Source: an uncultured Saprospiraceae bacterium
Lineage (GTDB): Bacteria; Bacteroidota; Bacteroidia; Chitinophagales; Saprospiraceae
Length of the DNA: 59,978 nt
Assembly (NCBI GenBank): GCA_937944095.1
Contig: CALEAC010000052.1
Location: 1-59,978 of the forward strand
Direction: 5' to 3'
Position numbers and translations under genes: made by a program. Positions 52,118 through 59,978 of the stretch are shown here, in pieces. Every line of letters begins with the position of its first letter. Position 1 is the stretch's first letter. The notes under the pieces are model-generated. The model was not told the origin of the DNA. It saw nothing but the letters and a program-made list of their open reading frames with translations, and did not search any database.

Positions 52118-52857
52118 GGACTATAAGTTAGCAATTTCAGACCAGTCTGGTCGTATTTTATATAACTGTCATAACTTAACCAGTCACCACAATTGAGATA
52201 TCTAGAGCGTCCATTACTAAGTGTATGGTCTATAGTTAGATGTCTGTGTCCGAAAATGAAGTAATCGAAGTGCTCATCTCTTAGGCGCTCTTCTGCATAG
52301 ATTGTCAACCACTCTTTTTCTGGTCCAGCGAAATAATCATTCTGCTTATCGCTGGATTGCTGGGAAAAGTACTTCATCAGAGGTACCCCTAGGTTCGGAT
52401 GTAGTCTAGCATACAGCCATTGGTTGATGGGGCTGGCAAATACTTTTTTGATGAATTTATAACCATGGTCACCAGGTCCGAGACCATCACCATGACCAAG
52501 TAAGAAGCGCTTGTGATGTAGGGTGACTTCGATTGGCTGCCTATGTAACTGGACACCTAATTCTGTCACCAAGTAGTCGAACATCCACATATCATGATTG
52601 CCCGTAAACACATGTACTGGTATCCCGCGATCTGTGAATTCTGCAATCTTGGCTAGAAATCGAACATAGCCTTTTGGGATGACAGCAGTATACTCGAACC
52701 AGTAGTCGAACAGGTCGCCGAGAAGATATAAGGCTTCCGCTTCTTCGAGAATAGAACTCATCCATTGGATGATTTTCTTCTCTCTTTCTTGACTCGTCTG
52801 TTCTGCCGTATCAAGGCCTAAATGGAAATCTGAAGCGAAAAATATAGCCTTCGACAT
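52114..52857 (-). CDS. lpxH: UDP-2,3-diacylglucosamine diphosphatase (LpxH)
   Basis: Lipid A pathway enzyme of 247 residues: hydrolyses UDP-2,3-diacylglucosamine to lipid X and UMP at the inner membrane. The calcineurin-like metal motifs are intact: DFHLG, GDLFDYWFE, GNHDMW, HGDG and GHRH. Start: the frame includes a TTG directly before the ATG at 52857, and the ATG is used (MSKAIFFASDFHLG). It lies 28 bp after the 3-hydroxyanthranilate dioxygenase gene and overlaps the lipoprotein gene downstream by 4 bp. Confidence 0.92.
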   Translation of the reverse strand: MSKAIFFASDFHLGLDTAEQTSQEREKKIIQWMSSILEEAEALYLLGDLFDYWFEYTAVIPKGYVRFLAKIAEFTDRGIPVHVFTGNHDMWMFDYLVTELGVQLHRQPIEVTLHHKRFLLGHGDGLGPGDHGYKFIKKVFASPINQWLYARLHPNLGVPLMKYFSQQSSDKQNDYFAGPEKEWLTIYAEERLRDEHFDYFIFGHRHLTIDHTLSNGRSRYLNCGDWLSYDSYIKYDQTGLKLLTYSP

Positions 52858-52885
52858 CAATCTATTTGGGATGAATAAGGTGAAA

Positions 52886-53419
52886 TCAAGCCTCTACGAA
52901 TCGCTGATCGACTGCCATGGTTTCCCCACAGTTGCTGCACTTCCTAAGTGAATCAGATGCATAGTAATCCTTGAATCGAGGTAGGAAATCCTTTTCTATA
53001 TTCTTAAGTTTGAAGTAAGACTCATGCAGTTTGTTGTTGCAGTTATCGCAGTACCACTGCAGTCCATCTGTTTCGGTGCCTGTTCTCTTGAGTTCGACAA
53101 CTAGCCCTATAGAGCCTTCGGAACGCATAGGCGAATGTGGCACTTTAGCTGGAAGTAGGAACATCTCACCTTCCCTGATTGGAATATCTACCGCTTTGCC
53201 ATCTTCTTGTATCCTAACGACGATATCACCTTCTAGCTGATAGAATAATTCTTCTGTCTCGTTATAGTGGAAGTCTTTGCGGGCATTAGGCCCAGCCACA
53301 ATCATGACCACATAGTCACCAGCATCTTTGTATAGATTCCTATTACCTACAGGTGGCTTTAGTTCATGTCGATGTTCATCGATCCATTTTTGGAGGTTGA
53401 ATGGTCTAGCTATAGGCAT
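52886..53419 (-). CDS. nbaC: 3-hydroxyanthranilate 3,4-dioxygenase
   Basis: Cupin dioxygenase of 177 residues that opens the ring of 3-hydroxyanthranilate on the way to quinolinate. Iron ligands H51, E57 and H95 are in HYNETEELFYQLEGD and KVPHSPMRS; R47 and R99 are in place to bind the substrate carboxylate. A rubredoxin-like metal site follows, with C124-C127 and C161-C164, as in the bacterial enzyme. No other kynurenine gene is in the window, and the gene leads into lpxH, an unrelated lipid A gene. Confidence 0.92.
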   Translation of the reverse strand: MPIARPFNLQKWIDEHRHELKPPVGNRNLYKDAGDYVVMIVAGPNARKDFHYNETEELFYQLEGDIVVRIQEDGKAVDIPIREGEMFLLPAKVPHSPMRSEGSIGLVVELKRTGTETDGLQWYCDNCNNKLHESYFKLKNIEKDFLPRFKDYYASDSLRKCSNCGETMAVDQRFVEA

Positions 53420-53483
53420 ATGAGGTTATATTAAGCTGTTAGTTATGTCGAATTTAATCAAGTTACGGGATCTTTTTTTCTTA

Positions 53484-53642
53484 TCAAAACTGGCGAGAAT
53501 GGCTATTATAGACACCATAAAGTGCAAAACCCGATATAATCAGTTCCAGTTGCCAACTTTCCTGTTGCAATTTTTCTAACCACTCCTTGAAAAAGGAGCG
53601 ACTCAGTGTCTTGTCATTGTCGTTAAGACCGAGCATAGCCAT
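53484..53642 (-). pseudogene. Truncated membrane-protein remnant
   Basis: Short frame of 52 residues (ATG at 53642, or 53636) that reads MLGLNDNDKTLSRSFF, then KEWLEKLQQESWQLELIISGFALYGVYN and stops. The second part has the look of the conserved N-terminal juxtamembrane segment and first helix of a larger Bacteroidota membrane protein, cut off after one helix. No continuation is found in any frame before the next gene. It may be a decayed gene or a real tiny membrane protein. The recognition rests on memory of the family only. Confidence 0.4.
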
Positions 53643-53705
53643 TTGGTTGACTATAAATATAATAATCAAGGCATGATTATTATAATCGATTTCTAGATGA
53701 AGCGC

Positions 53706-54812
53706 TTAAGATAGAATCTTGGCGTTCTTGACGATATGGTCTAGTTGCATCATGAGATCTCGCTTGCTCGTCCCTGGAGCGAGCACAAATACATCGATGT
53801 AGATAAGTTCGTTCGTTGCTTCATTGAGTACCATATAGGTATTGAATGGACCTCCAGCAAAACTGTGGGTCATCTCCCACAAGCCTCTGAATTCTTTACC
53901 ATAATGTTCATCCATCTGAAATGAATACTCATAGATAGGCAGATGTCCAGTATCTACGACCATGGCATCTTCTGGATCACTCGTTGTGATATAGTTCTTA
54001 CCGAAATTGTTTCGCATAATAGTCATTCCATCTTTTGAGAACTGGGCTTGATCTTGGTAGGGCACCTTTTGGATGACGATATTCATAATCGCTTTATCAG
54101 TATCCTTTCTGAGCCAAAGGACGTCAGTGCTTTTGTCATGCGGCACTCTGATATAATCACCTGGCACGTCCAGATCTAGGCCGTAAGTCCCTTTAATCTC
54201 TTCAGTAATACCAAGATTGACTTTATCTAAATAGATGCTGGATTTCAGTTGTTTATGATCATGCTGATTAACGCGCTTTGCGATAGCAGAAAAGTTTTTG
54301 ATAATGGCATCTGAGAGTACTTCATCACTGGCACCATAGAGATAGACAAGTAATTGGCCTCTGGCCCATTTGTCTTTGCCAACAGAACTTGCTGCCTTTT
54401 TCTCCGAGAGTACTTTATCTGCTTTACTATCACCGATATCCCTAGTAACCATCCTTGTTGTCGGAGAGTCAAAATCAGCTAGGTTAGCAAGTATCGTATA
54501 GGTCCTTAGTTCTTTTCTTAGAGGTTGTTGCAATAATTCTTCAGGCGTAAAATGCCTTACATCGAATAGCGGTTCTGGCTGAGGCAGAATCGGATATGCT
54601 GACTCAAAGTAATATCTGAAAGTATCTCCTACAGCACCTTCCCATAGATTCTTATCTGCAATAACGACAATCTCATTCATCTTACCCAGTGCGGAGCCTT
54701 TGGGTTCTAGTTTTTGTGAGACCTCAGTGTTACAGGCCATAACAAAGAGGACCACACAGAGGAGTGAGATTGCTTGGCTGATTATACTGGTATGTGATCT
54801 ATTATCAGTCAT
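53706..54812 (-). CDS. DUF4837 family lipoprotein
   Basis: Lipoprotein of 368 residues: signal peptide ending at lipobox FVMAC, followed by a DUF4837-type sequence (KGSALGKMNEIVVIADKNLWEGAVGDTFRYYFESAYPILPQPEPLF, key residues G, N, W, P, P, E, P) and a second half with YIRVPHDKSTDVLWLRKDTD and FRGLWEMTHSFAGGPFNTY. Function unknown; confined to Bacteroidota as far as I know. It follows moxR on the same strand after a terminator, so it probably has its own promoter. Confidence 0.78.
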   Translation of the reverse strand: MTDNRSHTSIISQAISLLCVVLFVMACNTEVSQKLEPKGSALGKMNEIVVIADKNLWEGAVGDTFRYYFESAYPILPQPEPLFDVRHFTPEELLQQPLRKELRTYTILANLADFDSPTTRMVTRDIGDSKADKVLSEKKAASSVGKDKWARGQLLVYLYGASDEVLSDAIIKNFSAIAKRVNQHDHKQLKSSIYLDKVNLGITEEIKGTYGLDLDVPGDYIRVPHDKSTDVLWLRKDTDKAIMNIVIQKVPYQDQAQFSKDGMTIMRNNFGKNYITTSDPEDAMVVDTGHLPIYEYSFQMDEHYGKEFRGLWEMTHSFAGGPFNTYMVLNEATNELIYIDVFVLAPGTSKRDLMMQLDHIVKNAKILS

Positions 54813-54867
54813 ATGTCTTTCTACTTATAAATGTAGATGTAATTGCTTACAGTTTTGGTGTAAAATG

Positions 54868-54895
54868 AAAAACCCTTCCTACATCGTAGAAAGGG
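54868..54895 (-). terminator. Terminator after moxR
   Basis: On the minus strand CCCTTTCTAC (54895-54886) pairs with GTAGGAAGGG (54882-54873), one G-U pair, 3-nt loop, followed by five T (54872-54868). Confidence 0.82.
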
Positions 54896-54919
54896 CGGTT
54901 AATCTTTATTATGGATGGA

Positions 54920-55888
54920 TTAGAACAATCCAGCTATTACATCTTCTTCTGAGATGCCTTCTGCTTCGGCCTTATAGTTTCTGACAATCCTGTGTCTTAG
55001 GACGTAATTGGCGATGGCCTGTACATCTTCTATGTCCGGAGAATACTTCCCATGGATTGCAGCATGTGTCTTAGCACCAAGGACGAGATACTGAGAAGCT
55101 CTAGGTCCTGCACCCCAAGCAATATAATTATTCACGGATTCAGTACTTCTCTCTGTATTAGGTCTAGTCTTACTTGCCAGTGAGACACAGTATTCTAAGA
55201 CATTATCTGAGATAGGTATTTTTCTGATGAGTTGCTGATACTCTAGAATTTCGTTAGCGGATACGATGTTAGTTAGTTCTGTATTACTAGCTGTGGTGGT
55301 GGCTTTGACGACAGCAATTTCTTCTTCATAAGAAGGATAATCCAGAGGAATATTGAACATGAATCTATCCAACTGTGCTTCTGGCAGGGGATAGGTCCCT
55401 TCTTGCTCTATTGGGTTCTGTGTTGCAAGTACAAAAAACGGCTTCGGCAAGATATGCCTGTCTCCACTGATAGTGACAGACCTTTCTTGCATGGCTTCTA
55501 ATAGCGCAGCTTGTGTCTTAGGCGGTGTTCTGTTGATCTCATCTGCAAGAACGATATTCGCAAAAAGAGGGCCTTTATTGAATTTAAAGGCGCGATTCTC
55601 ATCTAGGATTACCGCACCAGTAATGTCTGACGGCATTAGATCTGGTGTAAATTGGATCCGTTTGAAAGAGAGATCTAACACTTCAGAGATAGTACTTACA
55701 AGTAGGGTCTTGGCTAGACCTGGCACACCTACTAGCAAACTATGGCCGTTAGCGAATAGTGAAATCAGTACAGTCTTAACAACTTCATCTTGTCCGATAA
55801 TCACTTTACCTATTTCCGATCTTAATCTTTTATAAGCATCGGACAGGCCATCTACAGCCTCCTGGTCATTTTTGAAATTCAAGCTCAT
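54920..55888 (-). CDS. MoxR family AAA+ ATPase
   Basis: AAA+ ATPase of 322 residues. Walker A GVPGLAKT, Walker B VLADEINRTPPKTQAALLEAMQE, sensor 1 FVLATQNPIEQEGTYPLPEAQLDRF and a C-terminal lid (RASQYLVLGAKTHAAI) are the MoxR hallmarks. Members act as chaperones, usually with von Willebrand factor A proteins, to assemble or activate complexes. No VWA, DUF58 or BatA-type gene follows here, which is unusual. Promoter element TAATTTTG lies 39 nt upstream. Confidence 0.93.
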   Translation of the reverse strand: MSLNFKNDQEAVDGLSDAYKRLRSEIGKVIIGQDEVVKTVLISLFANGHSLLVGVPGLAKTLLVSTISEVLDLSFKRIQFTPDLMPSDITGAVILDENRAFKFNKGPLFANIVLADEINRTPPKTQAALLEAMQERSVTISGDRHILPKPFFVLATQNPIEQEGTYPLPEAQLDRFMFNIPLDYPSYEEEIAVVKATTTASNTELTNIVSANEILEYQQLIRKIPISDNVLEYCVSLASKTRPNTERSTESVNNYIAWGAGPRASQYLVLGAKTHAAIHGKYSPDIEDVQAIANYVLRHRIVRNYKAEAEGISEEDVIAGLF

Positions 55889-55927
55889 TCTTTGTTATCT
55901 GTGAAAAAGTACCTTGGTTCAGGTGCA

Positions 55928-55935
55928 CAAAATTA
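55928..55935 (-). promoter_or_regulatory. -7 element of moxR
   Basis: Minus strand TAATTTTG matches TAnnTTTG and is 39 nt before the ATG at 55888. No well-spaced TTG. Confidence 0.45.
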
Positions 55936-55953
55936 GGTATATGCCTACTTAAA

Positions 55954-55983
55954 CGCCCTTAAACAATAAAATATTTAAGGGCG
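55954..55983 (-). terminator. Inverted repeat after the type IX-secreted hydrolase gene
   Basis: CGCCCTTAAA (55954-55963) and TTTAAGGGCG (55974-55983) form a perfect 10-bp stem with a 10-nt loop, 35 bp after the hydrolase stop on the minus strand. The T tract is short, so it may be a weak terminator or an attenuator in front of moxR. Confidence 0.6.
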
Positions 55984-56018
55984 CTTATTAGTCATTCCTT
56001 TATCTATCGAGGCTTTTG

Positions 56019-57470
56019 TTAGAACTTAAACACTTTAGTAGACTTAATCAGCTGATTGGATTCCGAGATTGTAAGGACATAGAAACCATTACTGAGGCCA
56101 CTTAGATCCACCTCTTGAGTCGTATCGGTCATGCTATTCGAGATTAATAACCTGCCTGACATATCGTGTATGCACATGAGGCCATCTCTTATTAAGCCAT
56201 TAGTCAACTCGATTCTCAGTTTGTTGTCATAATAATAAGTCTGCACCTCAGTCTCTGTCTCGAAGTCAGAAGTAGAAGAAAGAATCTGGAAAGTATCAAA
56301 CCAATCTAGTGCATTGAGCGTGGCAGGAAATACACAACCACCATGATCTAAAGGATTACTATCAGTATCCATTCTTAGGGCTTCGAGGTCTTCCGCACCA
56401 TTAGCAGTCATCACTTCTTCTGCGAGGATGGCATTCTCATAGGTGACTTGGTCATCGCCTTCGCAGTAGTATAGTCTTGTTGGTGACTGAGGTGCCCAGT
56501 CATAGGTATCATTGTCAGCAAGAGCGACTGACAGCGGATGTGTGGGGTCGTCGGTTAAGGCTGCTAGTATCTCTGGCTTAAGTGTATTCTTAGGCGTAAC
56601 AGTGCCGACTGTGTTAATAAGTGTCGCTATCATTCGATCATTAAGCGTCCATAAATCGATGGTTTCGGCCGCGAATTCATTGATATCAGCCACATATTCT
56701 TCTTTGAAAACATTCTCTATGCTATATTCAGCTAGCTCACTAGGATAGGCGGTCTGATAACCCAGCACTAACCATGATAGGTAGGCGACTGTCTGGTATT
56801 CGTTATCACCTAGGGTGAAATCTACCATTCTTTCTGAGACACTATAAGGCCCAGACATGGGCGCTGCGGCAGTAACGGTAAAGTCGGCACTATGCTCTAG
56901 CTCTATAGCCCTATGGACGGCCATTGCTGCATGCCCACCTTGTGAGTAACCAGACACAAAAACTTGGTCATTGAGATTCAGATCAGGTAATTGTTCAGCC
57001 ATTTCTCTTAAGGCATACATGAGGTCGACACCAGCTGATGCTTCTGTCGCTGCATGGACATAGGGGTGTATCCCAGGTGAGTCGCCGAGTCCGACGAAGT
57101 CAGCAGCACAGACAGCATAGCCTCTACCAGCAAAAGCTAATGCGAGTTGGAAACCACCCATCTGATTAGAAGGCACATCCTCACGGCCGCCTACGGTACC
57201 ATGTTGGTAACAAGTGATCGGAAAGTATATATCTGAATCTCCAGTAGGTAGTACCACTAGACCGGAAGCAATATGTTGCTCGCCGAGGGCATCAGCTGTG
57301 TAATATCTTACTTTGTATAGATCCACATCATAAGTTGCTCTGATGTTGGCATCCAAGAAATTGATTAGGCCTTTAGAATAACTACCTATTGGCTCAAAAG
57401 ACGCCAGCTTTTGTCCTTGTAAGACAAACTGGAAAGCAAGGGAAATAAGTATTGTGTAAACTAGTCTCAT
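56019..57470 (-). CDS. Secreted alpha/beta hydrolase with type IX sorting domain
   Basis: Secreted enzyme of 483 residues. After a signal peptide (about 1-19) comes an alpha/beta-hydrolase domain of the secretory lipase/peptidase type: nucleophile elbow GYSQGG with S176, oxyanion segment QHGTVGGRED, acid candidate in YCEGDDQVTYENA and histidine in LDHGGCVFP. The last 80 residues are a type A C-terminal sorting domain (MSGRLLISN, LSGLSNGFYVLTI, ending in a basic STKVFKF). It is thus a type IX secretion cargo, which fits PorW at 10110. Esterase activity is inferred. Confidence 0.85.
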   Translation of the reverse strand: MRLVYTILISLAFQFVLQGQKLASFEPIGSYSKGLINFLDANIRATYDVDLYKVRYYTADALGEQHIASGLVVLPTGDSDIYFPITCYQHGTVGGREDVPSNQMGGFQLALAFAGRGYAVCAADFVGLGDSPGIHPYVHAATEASAGVDLMYALREMAEQLPDLNLNDQVFVSGYSQGGHAAMAVHRAIELEHSADFTVTAAAPMSGPYSVSERMVDFTLGDNEYQTVAYLSWLVLGYQTAYPSELAEYSIENVFKEEYVADINEFAAETIDLWTLNDRMIATLINTVGTVTPKNTLKPEILAALTDDPTHPLSVALADNDTYDWAPQSPTRLYYCEGDDQVTYENAILAEEVMTANGAEDLEALRMDTDSNPLDHGGCVFPATLNALDWFDTFQILSSTSDFETETEVQTYYYDNKLRIELTNGLIRDGLMCIHDMSGRLLISNSMTDTTQEVDLSGLSNGFYVLTISESNQLIKSTKVFKF

Positions 57471-57534
57471 AGTATGTTATTAAGTTTCATAAGTGTTCTC
57501 TCTCGAAATTTACCACCTTTAGACGGAATAAAGA

Positions 57535-57542
57535 TATTTTTG
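57535..57542 (+). promoter_or_regulatory. -7 element of the HEAT-cyclophilin gene
   Basis: TATTTTTG matches TAnnTTTG and is 19 nt before the ATG at 57562. Confidence 0.5.
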
Positions 57543-57561
57543 GGGACACTGTCAATACAAA

Positions 57562-59604
57562 ATGTCTGACAACCCTAGAAGCATATTCCTGATGCGGTAC
57601 TTTTTTCCTTCGTTGTTTTTGGCTTATGCCCTATTCTACCTGTGCGCTTGTGTGCCTGAATCCAAGAGGATTCTCACTGAAGTAGATGTAAGTGTACAGA
57701 ATCTCAAAGTGCAGCATATTCATGATTTCAGGAATCAACAGAATGTAGACAGTTTATTCTATTATCTCTCAGATTCGGACCCAACTTTTCGTTTCCTTGC
57801 CGCTGAAGCTTTTGCCTCTTTCCAAGACAAAAGAGCGCTGGATTCACTCTATATTTTGTTAGATGACCCCATTGTCAAGGTCAGGTCCATGGCAGCCTAC
57901 GCTATAGGACAGATAGCTGATCCTCTATCAGAGACGGAACTAATCAGTTCTTTTAGACAGAAAGATACCATGTCCTTAGATAATGGCGGTAATGCTCAGA
58001 TCCTAGCAGCAGTCGGGAAATTAGGGAAAGCAGCATTGGTCGAATCAATCGCAACGGCAGACGGCTATCGAGATACTGACACCCTACTCCTGATAGGTCA
58101 GATTAAGAGTTTGTATCAATTTGCACTGCGCGGTATACATACCCCAGTCGTTACACAGAAGATTACACAGACAGTTCGGAACAGAAATCTACCTCAGAAA
58201 GTCAGGTTGTATGCAGCTCACTACCTTTCTAGAGCCAAAGAACTTGATATAGAACAAGTTAAATTTCAGTTGGCAGAAGCATTAACTGATGAACAAGATC
58301 CAGATATCAAAATGGCCTTAGCACTGGGGCTGCGTCATACTGCTGACACGGAGATTCAGGCAACACTACTAGGGCAATTATCCTTACAACAAGATTATCG
58401 AGTGACTTGTAATTTGCTGAGGACTCTAGTATCCTACGATTATAACACCTGTTTACCTCAGGTTCTAGAATTCTTGAAATCTGAAAACATCCATATTGCT
58501 AGGGCTGCCATCAATTTTGTAAAGGAAAAAGGGACCCCAACAGATGCACCAGTATTCAGGAATATTGCTAGAGACAGCATCCCATGGCAAGTCAAGACTG
58601 AGTTATATGAAGCGACTTTTGATATCCTGCCCTACTTCTATACCAAAACAAAAAATGCAACCAGATGGCAGGTGACTCAAGAGCTCAAGGCAACAGATAA
58701 TCCCTACGCACAGATAGGGTATCTCAAAGCTCTAGGCAAAGACCCTGAGAGTTACGAGTTGATTATGAAGTTTGCCAAAGAATCTACAGACCCTCGAGTT
58801 AGAACTGGGGCGATAGAGGCTCTTGGTACTGTATTAGCCCATCAGGATTTTAATTTCGTATATCAGAATCTATCGAGATCTGTTAGACGTAAGATTTTAG
58901 CTTTTTTGATGCCAGCAATCGAGTCTACTGATGAGGGTATGGTCGGGGCTGCCGCTAATATCATTGCGGATCCTAAGACTGCCCTCAAAGACTTAATCGA
59001 TAGCACACAGTTCTTATTGGATGCCAGAGAAAGACTGCGCGTGCCTGCACAGATAGAGAGCGTGCATGCCGTGGAAAAAGCTCTGGGTTTTCTCAGAGGA
59101 GTTTCTAATCCTGTCCTAACTAAAGTCTCTGCTATCAAATCAACACCTTGGGCACTCACTAGAGAGTTCAAGGCAGGAACCAACGCTATCGTCAAAACTT
59201 CAAGAGGAAATTTTACGATTGATTTATTTCTCTCACGGGTACCATCGACTGTGCTGAACTTTATAGAATTAGCTAATAAGCAGTTCTATGATAGTCTGAC
59301 TTTCCATAGGGTGGTCCCTAATTTTGTTATACAGACAGGCAGTCCCAGAGGTGATAATTATGGGGGCGCAGATTATGTCATTTCTTCTGAACTTGGACCA
59401 CTGGATTATGATGGAGAGGGATACGTTGGTATGGCCTCAGCGGGTCGTCACACAGAATCGACGCAATGGTTCGTCACACACTCACCGACTCCGCATCTAG
59501 ATGGCAAGTACACTATTTTCGGTAAGGTCAGTGCTGGCATGGATGTCGTGCATAATATTCAAGTCGGTGATGTCATCACCGATATTATAATTACAGATCT
59601 TTAG
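57562..59604 (+). CDS. HEAT-repeat lipoprotein fused to a cyclophilin peptidyl-prolyl isomerase
   Basis: Lipoprotein of 680 residues. The signal peptide ends at YLCAC; an ATG at 57592 is an alternative start that still gives the signal peptide. Residues about 45-530 are HEAT-like repeats (DPIVKVRSMAAYAIGQIADPL, PDIKMALALGLRHTA). Residues about 540-680 are a cyclophilin domain with FHRVVPNFVIQTGSP, YVGMASAGRHTESTQWFVTHSPTPHLDGKYTIFGKV; the catalytic Arg (in FHRVV) and the Gln-Trp-Phe pocket residues are present, so it should be active. A periplasmic folding factor that holds clients on a HEAT solenoid is a fair reading. gcvT follows after 33 bp. Confidence 0.88.
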   Translation: MSDNPRSIFLMRYFFPSLFLAYALFYLCACVPESKRILTEVDVSVQNLKVQHIHDFRNQQNVDSLFYYLSDSDPTFRFLAAEAFASFQDKRALDSLYILLDDPIVKVRSMAAYAIGQIADPLSETELISSFRQKDTMSLDNGGNAQILAAVGKLGKAALVESIATADGYRDTDTLLLIGQIKSLYQFALRGIHTPVVTQKITQTVRNRNLPQKVRLYAAHYLSRAKELDIEQVKFQLAEALTDEQDPDIKMALALGLRHTADTEIQATLLGQLSLQQDYRVTCNLLRTLVSYDYNTCLPQVLEFLKSENIHIARAAINFVKEKGTPTDAPVFRNIARDSIPWQVKTELYEATFDILPYFYTKTKNATRWQVTQELKATDNPYAQIGYLKALGKDPESYELIMKFAKESTDPRVRTGAIEALGTVLAHQDFNFVYQNLSRSVRRKILAFLMPAIESTDEGMVGAAANIIADPKTALKDLIDSTQFLLDARERLRVPAQIESVHAVEKALGFLRGVSNPVLTKVSAIKSTPWALTREFKAGTNAIVKTSRGNFTIDLFLSRVPSTVLNFIELANKQFYDSLTFHRVVPNFVIQTGSPRGDNYGGADYVISSELGPLDYDGEGYVGMASAGRHTESTQWFVTHSPTPHLDGKYTIFGKVSAGMDVVHNIQVGDVITDIIITDL

Positions 59605-59637
59605 GATAAAAAAAATCTCAGTAATCACGAGTATACA

Positions 59638-59978
59638 ATGAAAGAAACACCGCTTACAGCTATCCATAAGGAACTGGGCGCTAGGATGATGCCCTTTGCT
59701 GGTTACAATATGCCAGTCACTTATACCTCGATTAACGAAGAACATCAGAACGTCAGGGAACAGGTCGGGCTCTTCGATGTTTCTCATATGGGACAGTTCT
59801 TTCTTAAAGGAGAAAAAGCACTGGATCTCATACAGAAAGTGACTTCTAACGACGCTTCAGTTCTCTCTATAGGACAAGCTCAGTATTCCTGCCTGCCTAA
59901 TGATAAGGGTGGCATCGTCGACGATCTACTTGTCTACAAACTGGGCGAGTCAGAGTATATGTTAGTCGTCAATGCCTC
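59638..59978 (+). CDS. gcvT: Aminomethyltransferase (glycine cleavage T protein), 5' part
   Basis: Start of the glycine cleavage system T protein, cut off by the window edge (113 codons). [29 protein letters not shown], the folate-pocket segment [12 protein letters not shown] and [12 protein letters not shown] are typical of GcvT; key residues are G, A, G, F, D, H, M, G and D. The protein takes the aminomethyl group from the H protein and transfers a methylene to tetrahydrofolate. It lies 33 bp after the HEAT-cyclophilin gene. Confidence 0.95.
   Translation, partial: MKETPLTAIHKELGARMMPFAGYNMPVTYTSINEEHQNVREQVGLFDVSHMGQFFLKGEKALDLIQKVTSNDASVLSIGQAQYSCLPNDKGGIVDDLLVYKLGESEYMLVVNA

Overview
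This window is a stretch of ordinary chromosome from a member of the Bacteroidota, probably a Saprospira- or Chitinophaga-like lineage (the phylum is well supported, the order is a guess). The evidence is: a TonB-dependent receptor with STN and carboxypeptidase-regulatory domains; a PorW/SprE-type type IX secretion lipoprotein; a hydrolase ending in a type IX sorting domain; many Cys-lipoproteins with relaxed lipoboxes; almost no Shine-Dalgarno sequences; and the Bacteroidota -7 promoter element TAnnTTTG placed just before at least a dozen genes. I see no rRNA, tRNA, CRISPR array, insertion sequence, prophage or replication origin.

Layout. 1-7.8 kb: outer-membrane receptor, DUF819 membrane protein, a TPR-like/2-TM protein with a 54-residue companion, a flippase and an M42 peptidase. 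7.8-18.5 kb: recA, a flavin reductase, porW, an M23 envelope peptidase, a three-gene thioesterase/GNAT/epimerase operon, a hibernation factor and an ABC-F ATPase. 18.5-25.7 kb: a leftward operon made of a helicase-nuclease fusion, a START protein and a MocA-like nucleotidyltransferase, then a small secreted Arg/Tyr-rich protein and a TauE/O-antigen ligase pair. 25.7-31.9 kb: pheS-hisS, a lytic transglycosylase, Hsp20 and prfC. 32-39.8 kb: a secreted protein of unknown function, an orphan C5 methyltransferase, then xerD / Ig-like lipoprotein / lptB / two mini-lipoproteins as a tight operon, and dinB. 40-49.8 kb: recQ-aroQ, rnpA-rpmH-rho, and serS followed by two tandem YugP-type metallopeptidases and frr. 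49.8-60 kb: an Asp-box lipoprotein, a leftward operon of 3-hydroxyanthranilate dioxygenase / lpxH / lipoprotein, a remnant of a membrane protein, DUF4837, MoxR, a type IX-secreted hydrolase, a HEAT-cyclophilin lipoprotein and the start of gcvT.

Shared themes are translation machinery (pheS, hisS, serS, frr, prfC, hpf, rnpA, rpmH, uup), DNA repair (recA, recQ, dinB, helicase-nuclease, xerD) and the envelope (lptB, lpxH, flippase, O-antigen ligase, M23, lytic transglycosylase, PorW). Genes are very tightly packed: five convergent pairs overlap at their 3' ends, and several operons are coupled by ATGA overlaps.

I found no obvious large new defence or biosynthetic system. The items most worth a second look are small: the two mini-lipoproteins coupled to lptB, a 10-bp hairpin covering the start codon of the flavin reductase, a 16-bp direct repeat in front of serS, a cluster of REP-like palindromes splitting rpmH from rnpA, the disordered arginine-rich insert in Rho, the charged linker in PorW, and a set of housekeeping genes that start at TTG or GTG.
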